From Bacillota bacterium (lineage in GTDB: Bacteria > Bacillota_G > Limnochordia > DTU010): a stretch of DNA of 40,581 nucleotides. A model generated the notes under the pieces. The model had not been told where the DNA came from, did not search any database, and saw only the letters and a program-made list of their open reading frames with translations. The stretch spans positions 1-40,581 of the forward strand of contig JAAZLQ010000162.1 of NCBI GenBank assembly GCA_012799255.1, read 5' to 3'. The position numbers and the translations under genes are program-made. This document shows positions 16,136-24,853 of the stretch, piece by piece (position 1 is the stretch's first letter; each line of letters opens with the position of its first letter).

Positions 16136-16789
16136 ATGCAAAAACGCAACTTCATTCTATTTGACTTAGATGGAACATTAAGCGATCCCGGAGAGGGTAT
16201 CGTCAACTCTTTGACCTATTCCCTCAAACATTTTGGAATCGAAGGGGATCCCCAAGTTTTACGTAAGTTTATTGGACCCCCATTAGTGGACTCATTCAGG
16301 GAATTTTTCGGTTTCGATGCGGAGCAAACGGCAGAAGCAATCCGCATTTACCGAGAACACTTCCACGAAAACGGCCTATTTCAGAATGAGATTTATCCGG
16401 GTATACCCGAACTACTCAAAGACCTCACGGAAAGTGGAAAGACGCTAGCCATCGCTACCACCAAACCCACAGTCTACGCTCTACAGGTTCTGGAGTATTT
16501 TGAGATCGATCGCTACTTCCAGAGAAAACTGGTTGTAGGCAGTTATCTAGATGGCAGGCGAACAGATAAGGGTGAACTGATCGCGACCGTACTGGAGATG
16601 TTAGGTGGTAACACCCAAGACAAGGTGATGGTTGGTGACCGCAAGTTCGATATAATCGGTGCAAAAAACAACGGACTCGATGTCATCGGAGTCGCCTACG
16701 GATATGGTGATCAGGAAGAACTCGAAACCTTTGCACCTACCGCCATCGCCCCAACAGTAGATGCGTTAAGAAAGCTCTTACTCGGTTAA
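16136..16789 (+). CDS. HAD hydrolase, phosphoglycolate-phosphatase-like
   Basis: Cytoplasmic phosphatase of 217 residues. Motif I is FDLDGTLSDPGEGIVNS, the cap contains KFIGPPLVDSFREFFG, motif II is AIATTKP, the lysine is in RTDKGE and motif IV is VGDRKFDIIGAKNNG. This is the PGP/Gph subgroup pattern. The ATG at 16136 has a perfect AGGAGG upstream; the GTG at 16106 has none. It ends the three-gene phosphate-ester operon and could release phosphate from the imported compound or its product. Confidence 0.85.
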   Translation: MQKRNFILFDLDGTLSDPGEGIVNSLTYSLKHFGIEGDPQVLRKFIGPPLVDSFREFFGFDAEQTAEAIRIYREHFHENGLFQNEIYPGIPELLKDLTESGKTLAIATTKPTVYALQVLEYFEIDRYFQRKLVVGSYLDGRRTDKGELIATVLEMLGGNTQDKVMVGDRKFDIIGAKNNGLDVIGVAYGYGDQEELETFAPTAIAPTVDALRKLLLG

Positions 16790-16803
16790 TTCGTCCAAAG
16801 ATA

Positions 16804-16834
16804 AAGCTCCCCAGCCACAAAGGCTAGGGAGCTT
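16804..16834. terminator. Bidirectional hairpin between convergent operons
   Basis: AAGCTCCCCAGCC / GGCTAGGGAGCTT, 13 pairs with one mismatch, five-base loop. It lies between the convergent HAD and pflA-crp genes. T-runs are short on both sides, so efficiency is uncertain. Confidence 0.65.
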
Positions 16835-16854
16835 CTACATTCTTCTTGTTATTG

Positions 16855-18336
16855 CTAGAGCACATAGCTTTCCAGCGCTTCTAGGTCTTTCACAATAATC
16901 ACTTTATTGCCTACCAGTTCTATATAACCCAGTTCCCGAAACTCACCAAGCTTTCTGGTTATCGTTTCCCGCCGGAGACCTGAGTAGTTGCCAAGTTCTT
17001 CACGATTCATGGAGAGTTCTAACCTGATGCCCTCCTCTGTTTCGACCCCAATCCGATTCACCAGCTTTAATAACAGCCCCGCCGTTTTCATAGAAGCATT
17101 GCTGGTGGCTAGTCTTTGAATTAAACTCTCTGCCCAGCGAATCCTTTCAAAACTTTTGGCCAAAACACTTCTTAAAACTACCGGCGAATCAAAAAAGTAC
17201 TTGTCAAAGGTGGCCTTAGGAATAACCACTACTTTACAGTCTGTCAAAGCCTGACCGATGTAGCGATAGGGGGTTTGAACCAAGAGGTTTAAGCCACCCA
17301 CAAAATCGCCGGGTGTGTAGATGTAGAAGATCTGCTCCTCGCCATCCATAGTGTTAACGAAGATTTTCATCTGTCCTTCGTAGATCAGGTACATAAAGTC
17401 AGGGGGATCCCCCGTCTGAAAGATATGCTCCCCCGCCTTGATGTCTGACAAAATCACTTCTCTCAGCACTTGATCAACGTCTTCGTCCGCCACATCGTTT
17501 AACAAGGGAAGCCCCCTGAGAGTGGAGAGCATTTCCGACTTTTCTTGCTCCGAAACAACTTCCCTATCCTTTAATCGCGCGAGTCGCTCTTGCCGTTCTT
17601 CACGTAAGCCTGTGGCAAACAGTTTGTTGGCATAAATCTCCAATTCCTTGGCTCTATCCTTATCCATAGGTTCTACTCCTTCTAAACGATAGGGTATCCC
17701 CAGTTCGCGGTATTTTTTCACCCCTGAAGTGTGGTAAGGCAAGATCTCGATCCGATCCACCCGCGTACTAATGGGCTTAAGAATCTGGATGAATTTCTGC
17801 ATAGACTCTTCATTGTCAGTAAGACCCGGTACCATTACATGACGGACCCAAATCTGCCCTCTAAAACCATTTTCATCTAAGTTGGCAAGGAATTTTTGTT
17901 ACAAACTAAAGCCATTGATAGTTGTTAACCTGGTGAAAGACTCGCTGTCAAAAGCCTTAACATCCAGAATTAGGGTATCTACTAAGGGAAGTATCTTGGA
18001 ATAATATCTGGAATTGCCCAACCCAGAGGTGTCTACACAAGTATTATATCCTTCTTGTTTTAAAAGGCGCAAGCACTCGTAGAGAAATGCACCCTGGAGC
18101 AAGGGCTCCCCACCCGAGAAGGTTACCCCACCTTCTTCCCCATAATAGGATTTGTATCTTTTGGCGATTTCCAGTATCTCTTGGGGAGTTATGACCTGGC
18201 CACCTACCCGTTCTAGGGTATCCGGATTATGGCAATAGGCACATCTTAAGGGACAACCCTGCAAGAAAAATATGGTGCGTGTACCTGGCCCGTCTACTAA
18301 CCCCATCGTTTCAACGGACTGTAAGAAGCCCTGCAT
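16855..18336 (-). pseudogene. Pyruvate formate-lyase activase fused to Crp/Fnr regulator, interrupted by in-frame TAA
   Basis: One 494-codon reading frame broken only by a TAA at 17899-17901. Before the stop, 145 residues give the N-terminal half of a radical-SAM PFL activase: VDGPGTRTIFFLQGCPLRC with the CxxxCxxC cluster motif, then TFSGGEPLLQ and LILDVKAFD. The same frame resumes directly with QKFLANLDENGFRGQIWVRH, VMVPGLTD and ILPYHTSGVKKYRELG, completing the activase by about residue 243. A charged linker leads to a cyclic-nucleotide-type sensor domain (about 275-382) and a Crp-type winged helix with SGLRRETITRKLGEF (about 417-485). No Fnr-like cysteines are present and the usual cAMP Arg-Ser pair is not conserved. 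As written, the activase is truncated. Confidence 0.82.
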
Positions 18337-18361
18337 AACATCCCCCTTTTCTTCAAATAGA

Positions 18362-20641
18362 TTACACAGCCTTGTGGAACGTTCTGTTGATTACATCTAA
18401 CTGATGTTCCCGATCGAGCTGGTTGAATCTTACTGCATAGCCAGACACCCGAATGGTTAAATTGGGGTACTTGTCTGGATTTTCCATGGCATCCAAAAGC
18501 AGCTCTTTCTCCATCACGTTTACGTTCAGATGGAAGGCACCTTGATTGAAGTAGCCGTCTAGAATGTTAGTTAAATTGGTTACTCTCTCTGCCAGATTCT
18601 TACCGAGAGCTGAGGGTATAATGGAAAACGTATTGGAGATTCCATCTTGGTTTACGCACTTAAAAGGAAGTTTAGCCACTGAGTTGATAGAGGCTAAGGC
18701 TCCCATTTGGTCCGCCCCATTCATGGGGTTAGCACCTGGTGCGAAAGGTTCACCCTTCTTCCGACCATCAGGGGTGGTTCCGGTCTTCTTTCCGTACGCT
18801 ACATTAGATGTAATAGTGAGTAGCGAAAGAGTGTGCTCTGCATCTCGGTAGGCAGGAGTTCTCCGTAATGCCTCCATGAAATACTTATTGACCTCAACCG
18901 CAATCTGATCGACCCGATCGTCATCATTACCATAACGTGGGAAGCTACCTTCTACTTCAAAGTCAACGGCAATTCCCGCTTCATTGCGGATTGGTTTTAC
19001 CTTAGCATGTTTAATCGCGGACAAGGAATCTGCCACGATAGAAATCCCAGCGATACCAAAGGCGATATATCTGTGAACATAAGGATCGTGCAATGCCATT
19101 TGGCCAGCTTCATAGGCGTACTTGTCATGCATATAGTGAATGGTGTTCATCGTTTCCACATAAATCTTGGCCAATTTGTCCATGACCTTTTTGAAAGACT
19201 CCAGTACTGTGTCGTAGTCCAGAACCTCTTGCGTATTTAGTTCAATGCCCGGCAGAACCTGAACGAACTCACCAGTATTCTTGTCTTTTTTGATTTCATC
19301 AATTCCACCATTAATGGCGTAAAGTAGTGCCTTGGCGAGGTTTGCTCTGGCTCCAAAGAACTGCATGTCCTTACCAACTTTCATGGCCGAGACACAGCAG
19401 GCAATGGCATAGTCATCGCCATAGATTGGACGCATCAGATCATCATTCTCGTACTGAATCGAAGCGGTCTTAATACTCATATAAGAGCAGTATTCCTTGA
19501 ACTCCCTAGGTAAGTCGTTAGACCACAACACTGTCATATTAGGCTCTGGAGAAGTGCCTAAGTTAGTCAATGTGTGGAGGAACCTAAAAGAGGTTTTGGT
19601 GACCAATGGTCTACCATCTTCCCCCATTCCTGCGATAGATTCAGTAACCCAGGTAGGATCTCCCGCGAACAGTTCATCGTATTCTGGAGTTCTGAGGTGT
19701 CTTACCAAACGCAATTTAATGACCAATTGATCAATGAGCTCTTGGGCAGTCTTCTCGTCGATTAGACCGCGTTTAAGATCTCTGTCAATATAGATATCCA
19801 AGAAAGCAGTGTTGCGACCAAGACTCATGGCTGCCCCATTATTCTCTTTTACTGCAGCTAGATAGGCAAAATAGAGCCATTGTACCGCTTCTTGTGCATT
19901 GCGGGCAGGTCTGCCAATATCAAAACCATACTTGGCTGCCATGGATTTAATCTCATCAAGAGCTCTGATCTGCTCAGAAAACTCTTCGCGCAGTCTAATG
20001 TTAGCTTCGTTAGCTGGACCGGTGAGGTTATCTTTATCTCTGATTCTCATCTCTTTCAGATAATCGATTCCGTACAAGGCAACACGCCGATAGTCGCCAA
20101 TAATTCTTCCTCTGCCATAGGCATCAGGTAGACCAGTGAGCAAACCTGCGGAACGGACAGCTCTCATTTCTTTGGTATAGGCATCGAATACACCCTGGTT
20201 ATGGGTTTTTCTGTACTCATTAAACCGCTCTTCCATTTCAGGATCCATTTCCAGGCCATAGGCGTCGAGGGAGGCCTTTAACATTCTAAATCCGCCGTAA
20301 GGGTTCATAATTCTCTTTAATGGTGCATCAGTTTGGAGGCCCACAATGGTCTCTTTATCTTGGTCAATATAACCCGGTGCGAAGTTATCAATACCGCTAA
20401 AGCGCTCTAAATCAACGTTAACGGTTCTTGCTCTTACTTCATTTTGAATAAGCTCGTTTACTTCATCCCAGAGGCTTGTAGTGTTTTCGGTAGGTCCTGC
20501 CAAAAAGCTCTCGTCACCGAAATAAGGCTCGTAGTTTTTTTGAATGAAATCTCTGAGATTGATCTCTTCAGACCAGGCGCCGGGCTTAAACCCTTCCCAT
20601 GCGATGGCCATCTCTTTCCTGGCAAACAGGTTTTCCTTCAT
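18362..20641 (-). CDS. pflB: Pyruvate formate-lyase
   Basis: Formate C-acetyltransferase of 759 residues, converting pyruvate and CoA into acetyl-CoA and formate anaerobically in the cytoplasm. The catalytic cysteine pair is IACCVSAM (Cys415-Cys416) and the C-terminal glycyl-radical motif RVSGYAVRF places the radical at Gly734. Length and motif spacing are those of true PFL rather than diol dehydratase relatives. GGAAGGTGAGCACTAATG supports the start. The activase gene follows after 25 bp. A promoter with a Crp/Fnr-type box lies upstream, so anaerobic or metabolic induction is likely. Activity depends on an intact activase, which the neighbour as written is not. Confidence 0.96.
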   Translation of the reverse strand: MKENLFARKEMAIAWEGFKPGAWSEEINLRDFIQKNYEPYFGDESFLAGPTENTTSLWDEVNELIQNEVRARTVNVDLERFSGIDNFAPGYIDQDKETIVGLQTDAPLKRIMNPYGGFRMLKASLDAYGLEMDPEMEERFNEYRKTHNQGVFDAYTKEMRAVRSAGLLTGLPDAYGRGRIIGDYRRVALYGIDYLKEMRIRDKDNLTGPANEANIRLREEFSEQIRALDEIKSMAAKYGFDIGRPARNAQEAVQWLYFAYLAAVKENNGAAMSLGRNTAFLDIYIDRDLKRGLIDEKTAQELIDQLVIKLRLVRHLRTPEYDELFAGDPTWVTESIAGMGEDGRPLVTKTSFRFLHTLTNLGTSPEPNMTVLWSNDLPREFKEYCSYMSIKTASIQYENDDLMRPIYGDDYAIACCVSAMKVGKDMQFFGARANLAKALLYAINGGIDEIKKDKNTGEFVQVLPGIELNTQEVLDYDTVLESFKKVMDKLAKIYVETMNTIHYMHDKYAYEAGQMALHDPYVHRYIAFGIAGISIVADSLSAIKHAKVKPIRNEAGIAVDFEVEGSFPRYGNDDDRVDQIAVEVNKYFMEALRRTPAYRDAEHTLSLLTITSNVAYGKKTGTTPDGRKKGEPFAPGANPMNGADQMGALASINSVAKLPFKCVNQDGISNTFSIIPSALGKNLAERVTNLTNILDGYFNQGAFHLNVNVMEKELLLDAMENPDKYPNLTIRVSGYAVRFNQLDREHQLDVINRTFHKAV

Positions 20642-20688
20642 TAGTGCTCACCTTCCTATTTTCTAGACCTCTTTTCTTTTCCGAATCT

Positions 20689-20717
20689 ATTATAGGGTTA
20701 ATCAAGAATTTTTGCTG
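20689..20717 (-). promoter_or_regulatory. pflB promoter
   Basis: Minus-strand TATAAT at 20689-20694, 48 bp ahead of the pflB start. At a 17-bp spacing the -35 region is CAGCAA, a poor match, as expected for an activator-dependent promoter. Confidence 0.65.
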
Positions 20718-20731
20718 TGACTCAAATCACT
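20716..20731. promoter_or_regulatory. Crp/Fnr-type box upstream of pflB
   Basis: TGTGACTCAAATCACT matches TGTGA-N6-TCACA except for the last base. Its centre is about 41 bp upstream of the predicted transcription start, the classic class II activator position. Confidence 0.7.
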
Positions 20732-20759
20732 TTTCGATATTATTTTGCAGACAAAAAAT

Positions 20760-20803
20760 AACCACCTCTGGACTCATCTAGTTAGATGGACCAAAAGGTG
20801 GTT
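20760..20803 (-). terminator. Rho-independent terminator after GH65 gene
   Basis: Outer stem AACCACCT / AGGTGGTT and inner stem CATCTA / TAGATG form an extended hairpin. It is followed on the minus strand by a T-rich run. It lies 16 bp past the GH65 stop and ends the alpha-glucoside operon. Confidence 0.8.
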
Positions 20804-20819
20804 TACTTCTTCATCTTAA

Positions 20820-23006
20820 TTAGTGATTGTGAGCCTCAATTTTAGTTTCAGTTTGAGTAATGATGACTTTGAAGGAATATCCTCCCATCATCACCGCAAA
20901 CCGTAGACCGCGAATAGCAGGTGGCAATTTAGGGTTAACCTGGGGTTTTCCATCCTCGCCTTGGCGAAGTCCAGCCATACCTTGAATCAAAGCTTGCCAA
21001 CTTGCTCCTAGAGCTGCGAGGTGGATTCCTTCCCGATCCGTGTTGTCCATAATATTGTAGAGATCCAAGAACACACTCTTTTGGAAATAATCCCAAGCCA
21101 CATCCTGATATCCCAACTCTGCTGCTAAGTGGGCATGCGTTCCAAAAGATAGGGAGGAATCGTGTAAAGTCAGAGGTTCGTAATAGGACCAAATGTTTTG
21201 CTTCAATTCGCTAGTAAAACGTTCTGGGTATAACACCATTAAAAGAACTAAGTCAGCCTGTTTAATAACCTTATAACGCTGTAGGCGGTCATAGGGAATC
21301 GTTCGGTAAAGCGCGGCAGCTCCACGCTTATGGGTAGAAATGTCCAAAGGCTGCAACCGCTCAAATAGCTCATCCTGAAGTAAAATTTCCCGTTCCGGAT
21401 CATAGAGAATAGCAATCTTCTGAGCAACTTCCGCAAATGTCTCTAACTCTTGATCTGTGACTTGTAACTTAGCCTGTAGCACAGACCACTCCTGAGGTTG
21501 CTGACGCACGAAATCAATGGCGCGAATGGCACCTAACAGGTTCTCCCGGACTAGGTAATTAGTGTAAGTATTATTGGTGGTTACTCCGCAATACTCATCC
21601 GGACCTTTGACAAAGAGCATGTTGTAGCAGTCCCTTTGGTCGTCATAGGTGAGGCGACTCACCCAATAGCGAGCGGTCTCCACTAACATCTCGGCCCCAT
21701 GGTGTATGAGAAAATCTTGATCACCGCTAATGCGAACATATTCCTGAACTGCGTAAGCTACGTCCGCTGTAATGTGTACCTCACAACAGCCCGTATCCCA
21801 AGTCTCACATTGCTCAGTTCCCGTATCCGAAGACATCCAAGGATAACGTGCCCCTTTTAGTCCAAGGGAACTTGCCACCTTGCGAGCACTGGGCAACATG
21901 TGGTAACGATACAACAGAAGGTTTTTGGCAGCTTCGGGACGGGTGTACAAGAAAAAGGGAAGCATAAAGATTTCGGTATCCCAAAAATAATTTCCCTTGT
22001 ACCTGCCATGCATTAAGCCACGAGCTCCGATACTCACATAGGGATCGTCCGCCGCGTTATTTTGCAAGAGTTGGAAGATGTTATAGCGAATAGCCCCCTG
22101 TAATTTTGGATCTCCATCAAGTTCAATATCGCAGGTTGTCCACAGCTTGTCCCAGGCCTGAGAACTTTCTTCCAGGATCCCGGCAAATCCCAACTCGGCC
22201 AACTGATCAGCGAGCTGTATTGTTGCACTGAGCGGATCATCCACGTCATCCCGATAAGAATAGGTGGCGATTGTCTTGCTAAGAATCAAAGACTCACCCG
22301 CGGGGATGACACCCTCAAGACGCACCGCTGTGTAATCACGAATTGCTAATCCTGTGGCACACAAGGGTAAGTTAGCCCAGACACGATAGGCTTGATAGAC
22401 CCGTCTCTTAGAATAGGTACTTTCCATAATCAAGGTGCCCCCACTCTGGTTAGCCTCACAGAGGGCGGGATTTAACAGGCGTAGACACTCTGTGTTCTCA
22501 GTCATCTGATCATCAGAAACGGGAAGATTCGTCACATCACCATCAAGTCCAGTTTCAAGCACGATCGTTAAGTTGCCATCCAACGGCTTGATTTCCACTT
22601 CTAGAGCGGTCGCATGCTTATTCTGCATACTGATGATGCGGCGAGATACAAGACTAAACTCTTCTCCACTGGCGAGTTGCCAGATAGAACTTCTGGTGAG
22701 CAGACCTGTACGCAAATCTAAAGTAGCGTTGGCGGAGATTTCATGGCAAGAAACTCCAAAGCGCACGGCAAACAGATCTGGCATGTTGACCATATCGGTA
22801 ATTCCTGGCTTAATGTACTCAAAAAAACCAGCTAGAAAAACACTACGTTCAAAGCTATTTCTCTTGATCCCCGCTGGGTCAAAGCCCCGCACTCCCATAT
22901 AGCCATTGCCCTGAGCCAAGATGCTCTCATAAAAGGGATAATCCTCGGCATCCATGTCTTTAATCTCTAAGCTCCACGGAAGAATTTTCAACTTCTCATT
23001 CTTCAT
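20820..23006 (-). CDS. GH65 disaccharide phosphorylase
   Basis: Cytoplasmic inverting phosphorylase of 728 residues that splits an alpha-glucoside with phosphate into beta-glucose 1-phosphate and a sugar. The (alpha/alpha)6 barrel shows GNYFWDTEIFMLPFFLY near 340 and KGARYPWMSSDTG near 384. The general acid is Glu471 in KGPDEYCGVTTNN, and the phosphate-binding loop is LHDSSLS at 614-620, which separates phosphorylases from GH65 hydrolases. Known members act on maltose, trehalose, kojibiose, nigerose or glucosylglycerol; the specificity cannot be chosen here. Its start overlaps the upstream glycosidase gene by 11 bp. No beta-phosphoglucomutase gene is recognisable in the window. Confidence 0.9.
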   Translation of the reverse strand: MKNEKLKILPWSLEIKDMDAEDYPFYESILAQGNGYMGVRGFDPAGIKRNSFERSVFLAGFFEYIKPGITDMVNMPDLFAVRFGVSCHEISANATLDLRTGLLTRSSIWQLASGEEFSLVSRRIISMQNKHATALEVEIKPLDGNLTIVLETGLDGDVTNLPVSDDQMTENTECLRLLNPALCEANQSGGTLIMESTYSKRRVYQAYRVWANLPLCATGLAIRDYTAVRLEGVIPAGESLILSKTIATYSYRDDVDDPLSATIQLADQLAELGFAGILEESSQAWDKLWTTCDIELDGDPKLQGAIRYNIFQLLQNNAADDPYVSIGARGLMHGRYKGNYFWDTEIFMLPFFLYTRPEAAKNLLLYRYHMLPSARKVASSLGLKGARYPWMSSDTGTEQCETWDTGCCEVHITADVAYAVQEYVRISGDQDFLIHHGAEMLVETARYWVSRLTYDDQRDCYNMLFVKGPDEYCGVTTNNTYTNYLVRENLLGAIRAIDFVRQQPQEWSVLQAKLQVTDQELETFAEVAQKIAILYDPEREILLQDELFERLQPLDISTHKRGAAALYRTIPYDRLQRYKVIKQADLVLLMVLYPERFTSELKQNIWSYYEPLTLHDSSLSFGTHAHLAAELGYQDVAWDYFQKSVFLDLYNIMDNTDREGIHLAALGASWQALIQGMAGLRQGEDGKPQVNPKLPPAIRGLRFAVMMGGYSFKVIITQTETKIEAHNH

Positions 23007-24789
23007 TGCCCCGTGTCCTTTCTTTGCGCAAAGCTTCTGCCAAGGCGAAGGCTAAAAAGCCAGCACAAGTGGCAAAAGCTGCTCCAGTCATACAATCACC
23101 AGATTTTTCGTGAACACTCTCGCAGGCAATGCCATTGTCTAGGTTGGTACGGGAGAGATGAAGTAGCGCCTTTTCCCGATTGGAGCTCAACAGACTATTA
23201 CAGATTGATAACACCCACGGGTGGGGTGCATGTTCACAACCAATTTCGGCAATGGGCTTCCCACTGAAGGAAAAACGGTAGCTAGGATCGCGAATCATCT
23301 CCACCGTATTTTGATAAACTTGATTCTCGTAGGTACAAAATCCATACCAAGGTAACAACATCAAGCTTCCAGGTGGCTCGTCATAAATGTCCCAATTACC
23401 GAGCAAATCGACGGACCAAGCAAAAACTGGTTTGCCAGCGTGTTCTTTAATACAATGGGTGAAAATAGCCTCCTTCACCGCCTCAGCTTCGCTCTGGAGA
23501 TCTAAAGCGAACAACTCACAGAGATCAATCAACATTCTCCACACCAGCACGTTGTCGTAGGTGAGGTATTTGTAGACATGCAGATCATCTGTCGGTTGAA
23601 GGAAGGTTTCGTAAAGGTGAATAGTAGGGTGCTTCTTGCTTTTTAGGATAGTCAAAATCCGGTCTACGCCTTTACGTATATAGTGCTCTTCCAAGATGGT
23701 CCGATCCCCTGAAACGTCCACATAGCGTTTTAAGGCAATAATGGGCGCACATAGCTCATCTAGTTCGAATCCTGGCTCTAAGACAGTGCCATCGATGTAG
23801 CGGCTATGAATGCCTACATTTCTGATCTGCTTGGTAAAGACATAAGTGAGAATCTCTCTTGCATAGGCCTGATCCACCATGAGAATGGAGGGAAAACTCC
23901 ACAACAAAGAATCCCGATCCCAGTATGCAGCCGAAACATAATAACGGGGACTGCGGGAGGTGACGCAGCAAAATTCTTCCGTATCTAAAGTGATACCGGT
24001 AGCAAAGAAAAAGTTGAAAAACAGGTTGAGATTAAGCAGTTCCCTTAAATGTCCTTCTCCTTCTTGTATAATCCTCGCGGACAACCATTGGCTGGTCTTT
24101 TCATATTCTACAGAAAACCCCTGTCTGCTCATTTCCTTCGCACTAGTTGTAGCTGCCACTTCCTCGTAGCCAATTCCCCAGTAAAACTCCGTGCTATCCT
24201 CTTCATCTGCTTCTAGTTGAACGGTCTTTTGCAGATCGAAAGCAATGTTGTTGTACTCATCGGTTCCATACTCCCATTCTACTTGGGGCTCAAACAAAGG
24301 AGCTAGAGCAAAGAGGGGAAGTCCAACCCGTAGATCCATAACAAACGCATGGTTCCAACCACTTGAGTAGGCGCATTTCTCACCCCTAATCGGCTTGGCT
24401 TCATTAATCTCCACAAGGGTTTCGCCAAAATAGCCTTCCAAACCATAAGTGACCGTGGCCGCTTGCTTAGATTTTACATGTAGCTGATAGACAAACCCCC
24501 GCTCTCCTAAAGGGGCAAGCAGACATCCAGAAACTTCCACAGGGCCTGCCTGTGCAATAAAATGGGGGATCCAATAATCTGCCCGAGACCAGCGAAGATT
24601 AGTTAAGGGGACTTTCTGACCGTCCACAACCACCTTAGGAAGCAAAAGCGGTGTCTTTTCATCCCCTGTAATGTGAATCAAACCTTTAGCGCCCATATGC
24701 AGAAATGTAATTCCTTCCACACCACCATTTGCTGTGTTGATGGTTGGCAAAGAAATATACTCGTTACCGGTAACAAAATACTTTCCCAT
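22996..24789 (-). CDS. Six-hairpin glycoside hydrolase-like protein, family unassigned
   Basis: Cytoplasmic protein of 597 residues; no signal peptide. The N-terminal 240 residues are beta-rich and the rest looks like an (alpha/alpha)6 barrel, as in GH15, GH63, GH65, GH125 and debranching enzymes. Barrel landmarks are SAAYWDRDSLLWSFP (286-300), EPGFELDELCAPIIAL (338-353), CEHAPHPW (518-525) and VHEKSGDCMTGAAFA (559-573). Glu/Asp in ELDE, EH and HEKSGD are candidate catalytic acids. GH125 enzymes carry MWLRDS instead of YWDRDS, so I do not assign that family. It is in the alpha-glucoside operon, directly before GH65, with GGAGGG supporting the ATG. Confidence 0.75.
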   Translation of the reverse strand: MGKYFVTGNEYISLPTINTANGGVEGITFLHMGAKGLIHITGDEKTPLLLPKVVVDGQKVPLTNLRWSRADYWIPHFIAQAGPVEVSGCLLAPLGERGFVYQLHVKSKQAATVTYGLEGYFGETLVEINEAKPIRGEKCAYSSGWNHAFVMDLRVGLPLFALAPLFEPQVEWEYGTDEYNNIAFDLQKTVQLEADEEDSTEFYWGIGYEEVAATTSAKEMSRQGFSVEYEKTSQWLSARIIQEGEGHLRELLNLNLFFNFFFATGITLDTEEFCCVTSRSPRYYVSAAYWDRDSLLWSFPSILMVDQAYAREILTYVFTKQIRNVGIHSRYIDGTVLEPGFELDELCAPIIALKRYVDVSGDRTILEEHYIRKGVDRILTILKSKKHPTIHLYETFLQPTDDLHVYKYLTYDNVLVWRMLIDLCELFALDLQSEAEAVKEAIFTHCIKEHAGKPVFAWSVDLLGNWDIYDEPPGSLMLLPWYGFCTYENQVYQNTVEMIRDPSYRFSFSGKPIAEIGCEHAPHPWVLSICNSLLSSNREKALLHLSRTNLDNGIACESVHEKSGDCMTGAAFATCAGFLAFALAEALRKERTRGNEE

Positions 24790-24804
24790 GCGTTCCCTCC
24801 GTAG

Positions 24805-24831
24805 AAGCCCCTCTCACCAGAAGAGGGGCTT
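24805..24831 (-). other. Intercistronic hairpin after binding-protein gene
   Basis: AAGCCCCTCT / AGAGGGGCTT stem with a seven-base loop and no T-run on either strand, located between the binding-protein stop and the glycosidase start. It probably stabilises the upstream mRNA or reduces downstream expression. Confidence 0.7.
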
Positions 24832-24853
24832 ATTCGTAATCGATAGTTCTATC

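Noticed and set aside
17836..17898. Frameshift between the two parts of the activase gene
   Set aside because: The 21 codons between the stop and the downstream ATG are open in the same frame as both parts, so the lesion is a single nonsense codon and not a frameshift.
22996..24789. Assignment of the six-hairpin protein to GH125 (alpha-1,6-mannosidase)
   Set aside because: The barrel has YWDRDS rather than the MWLRDS motif I associate with GH125, and the operon points to alpha-glucosides; resemblance is limited to the general fold.
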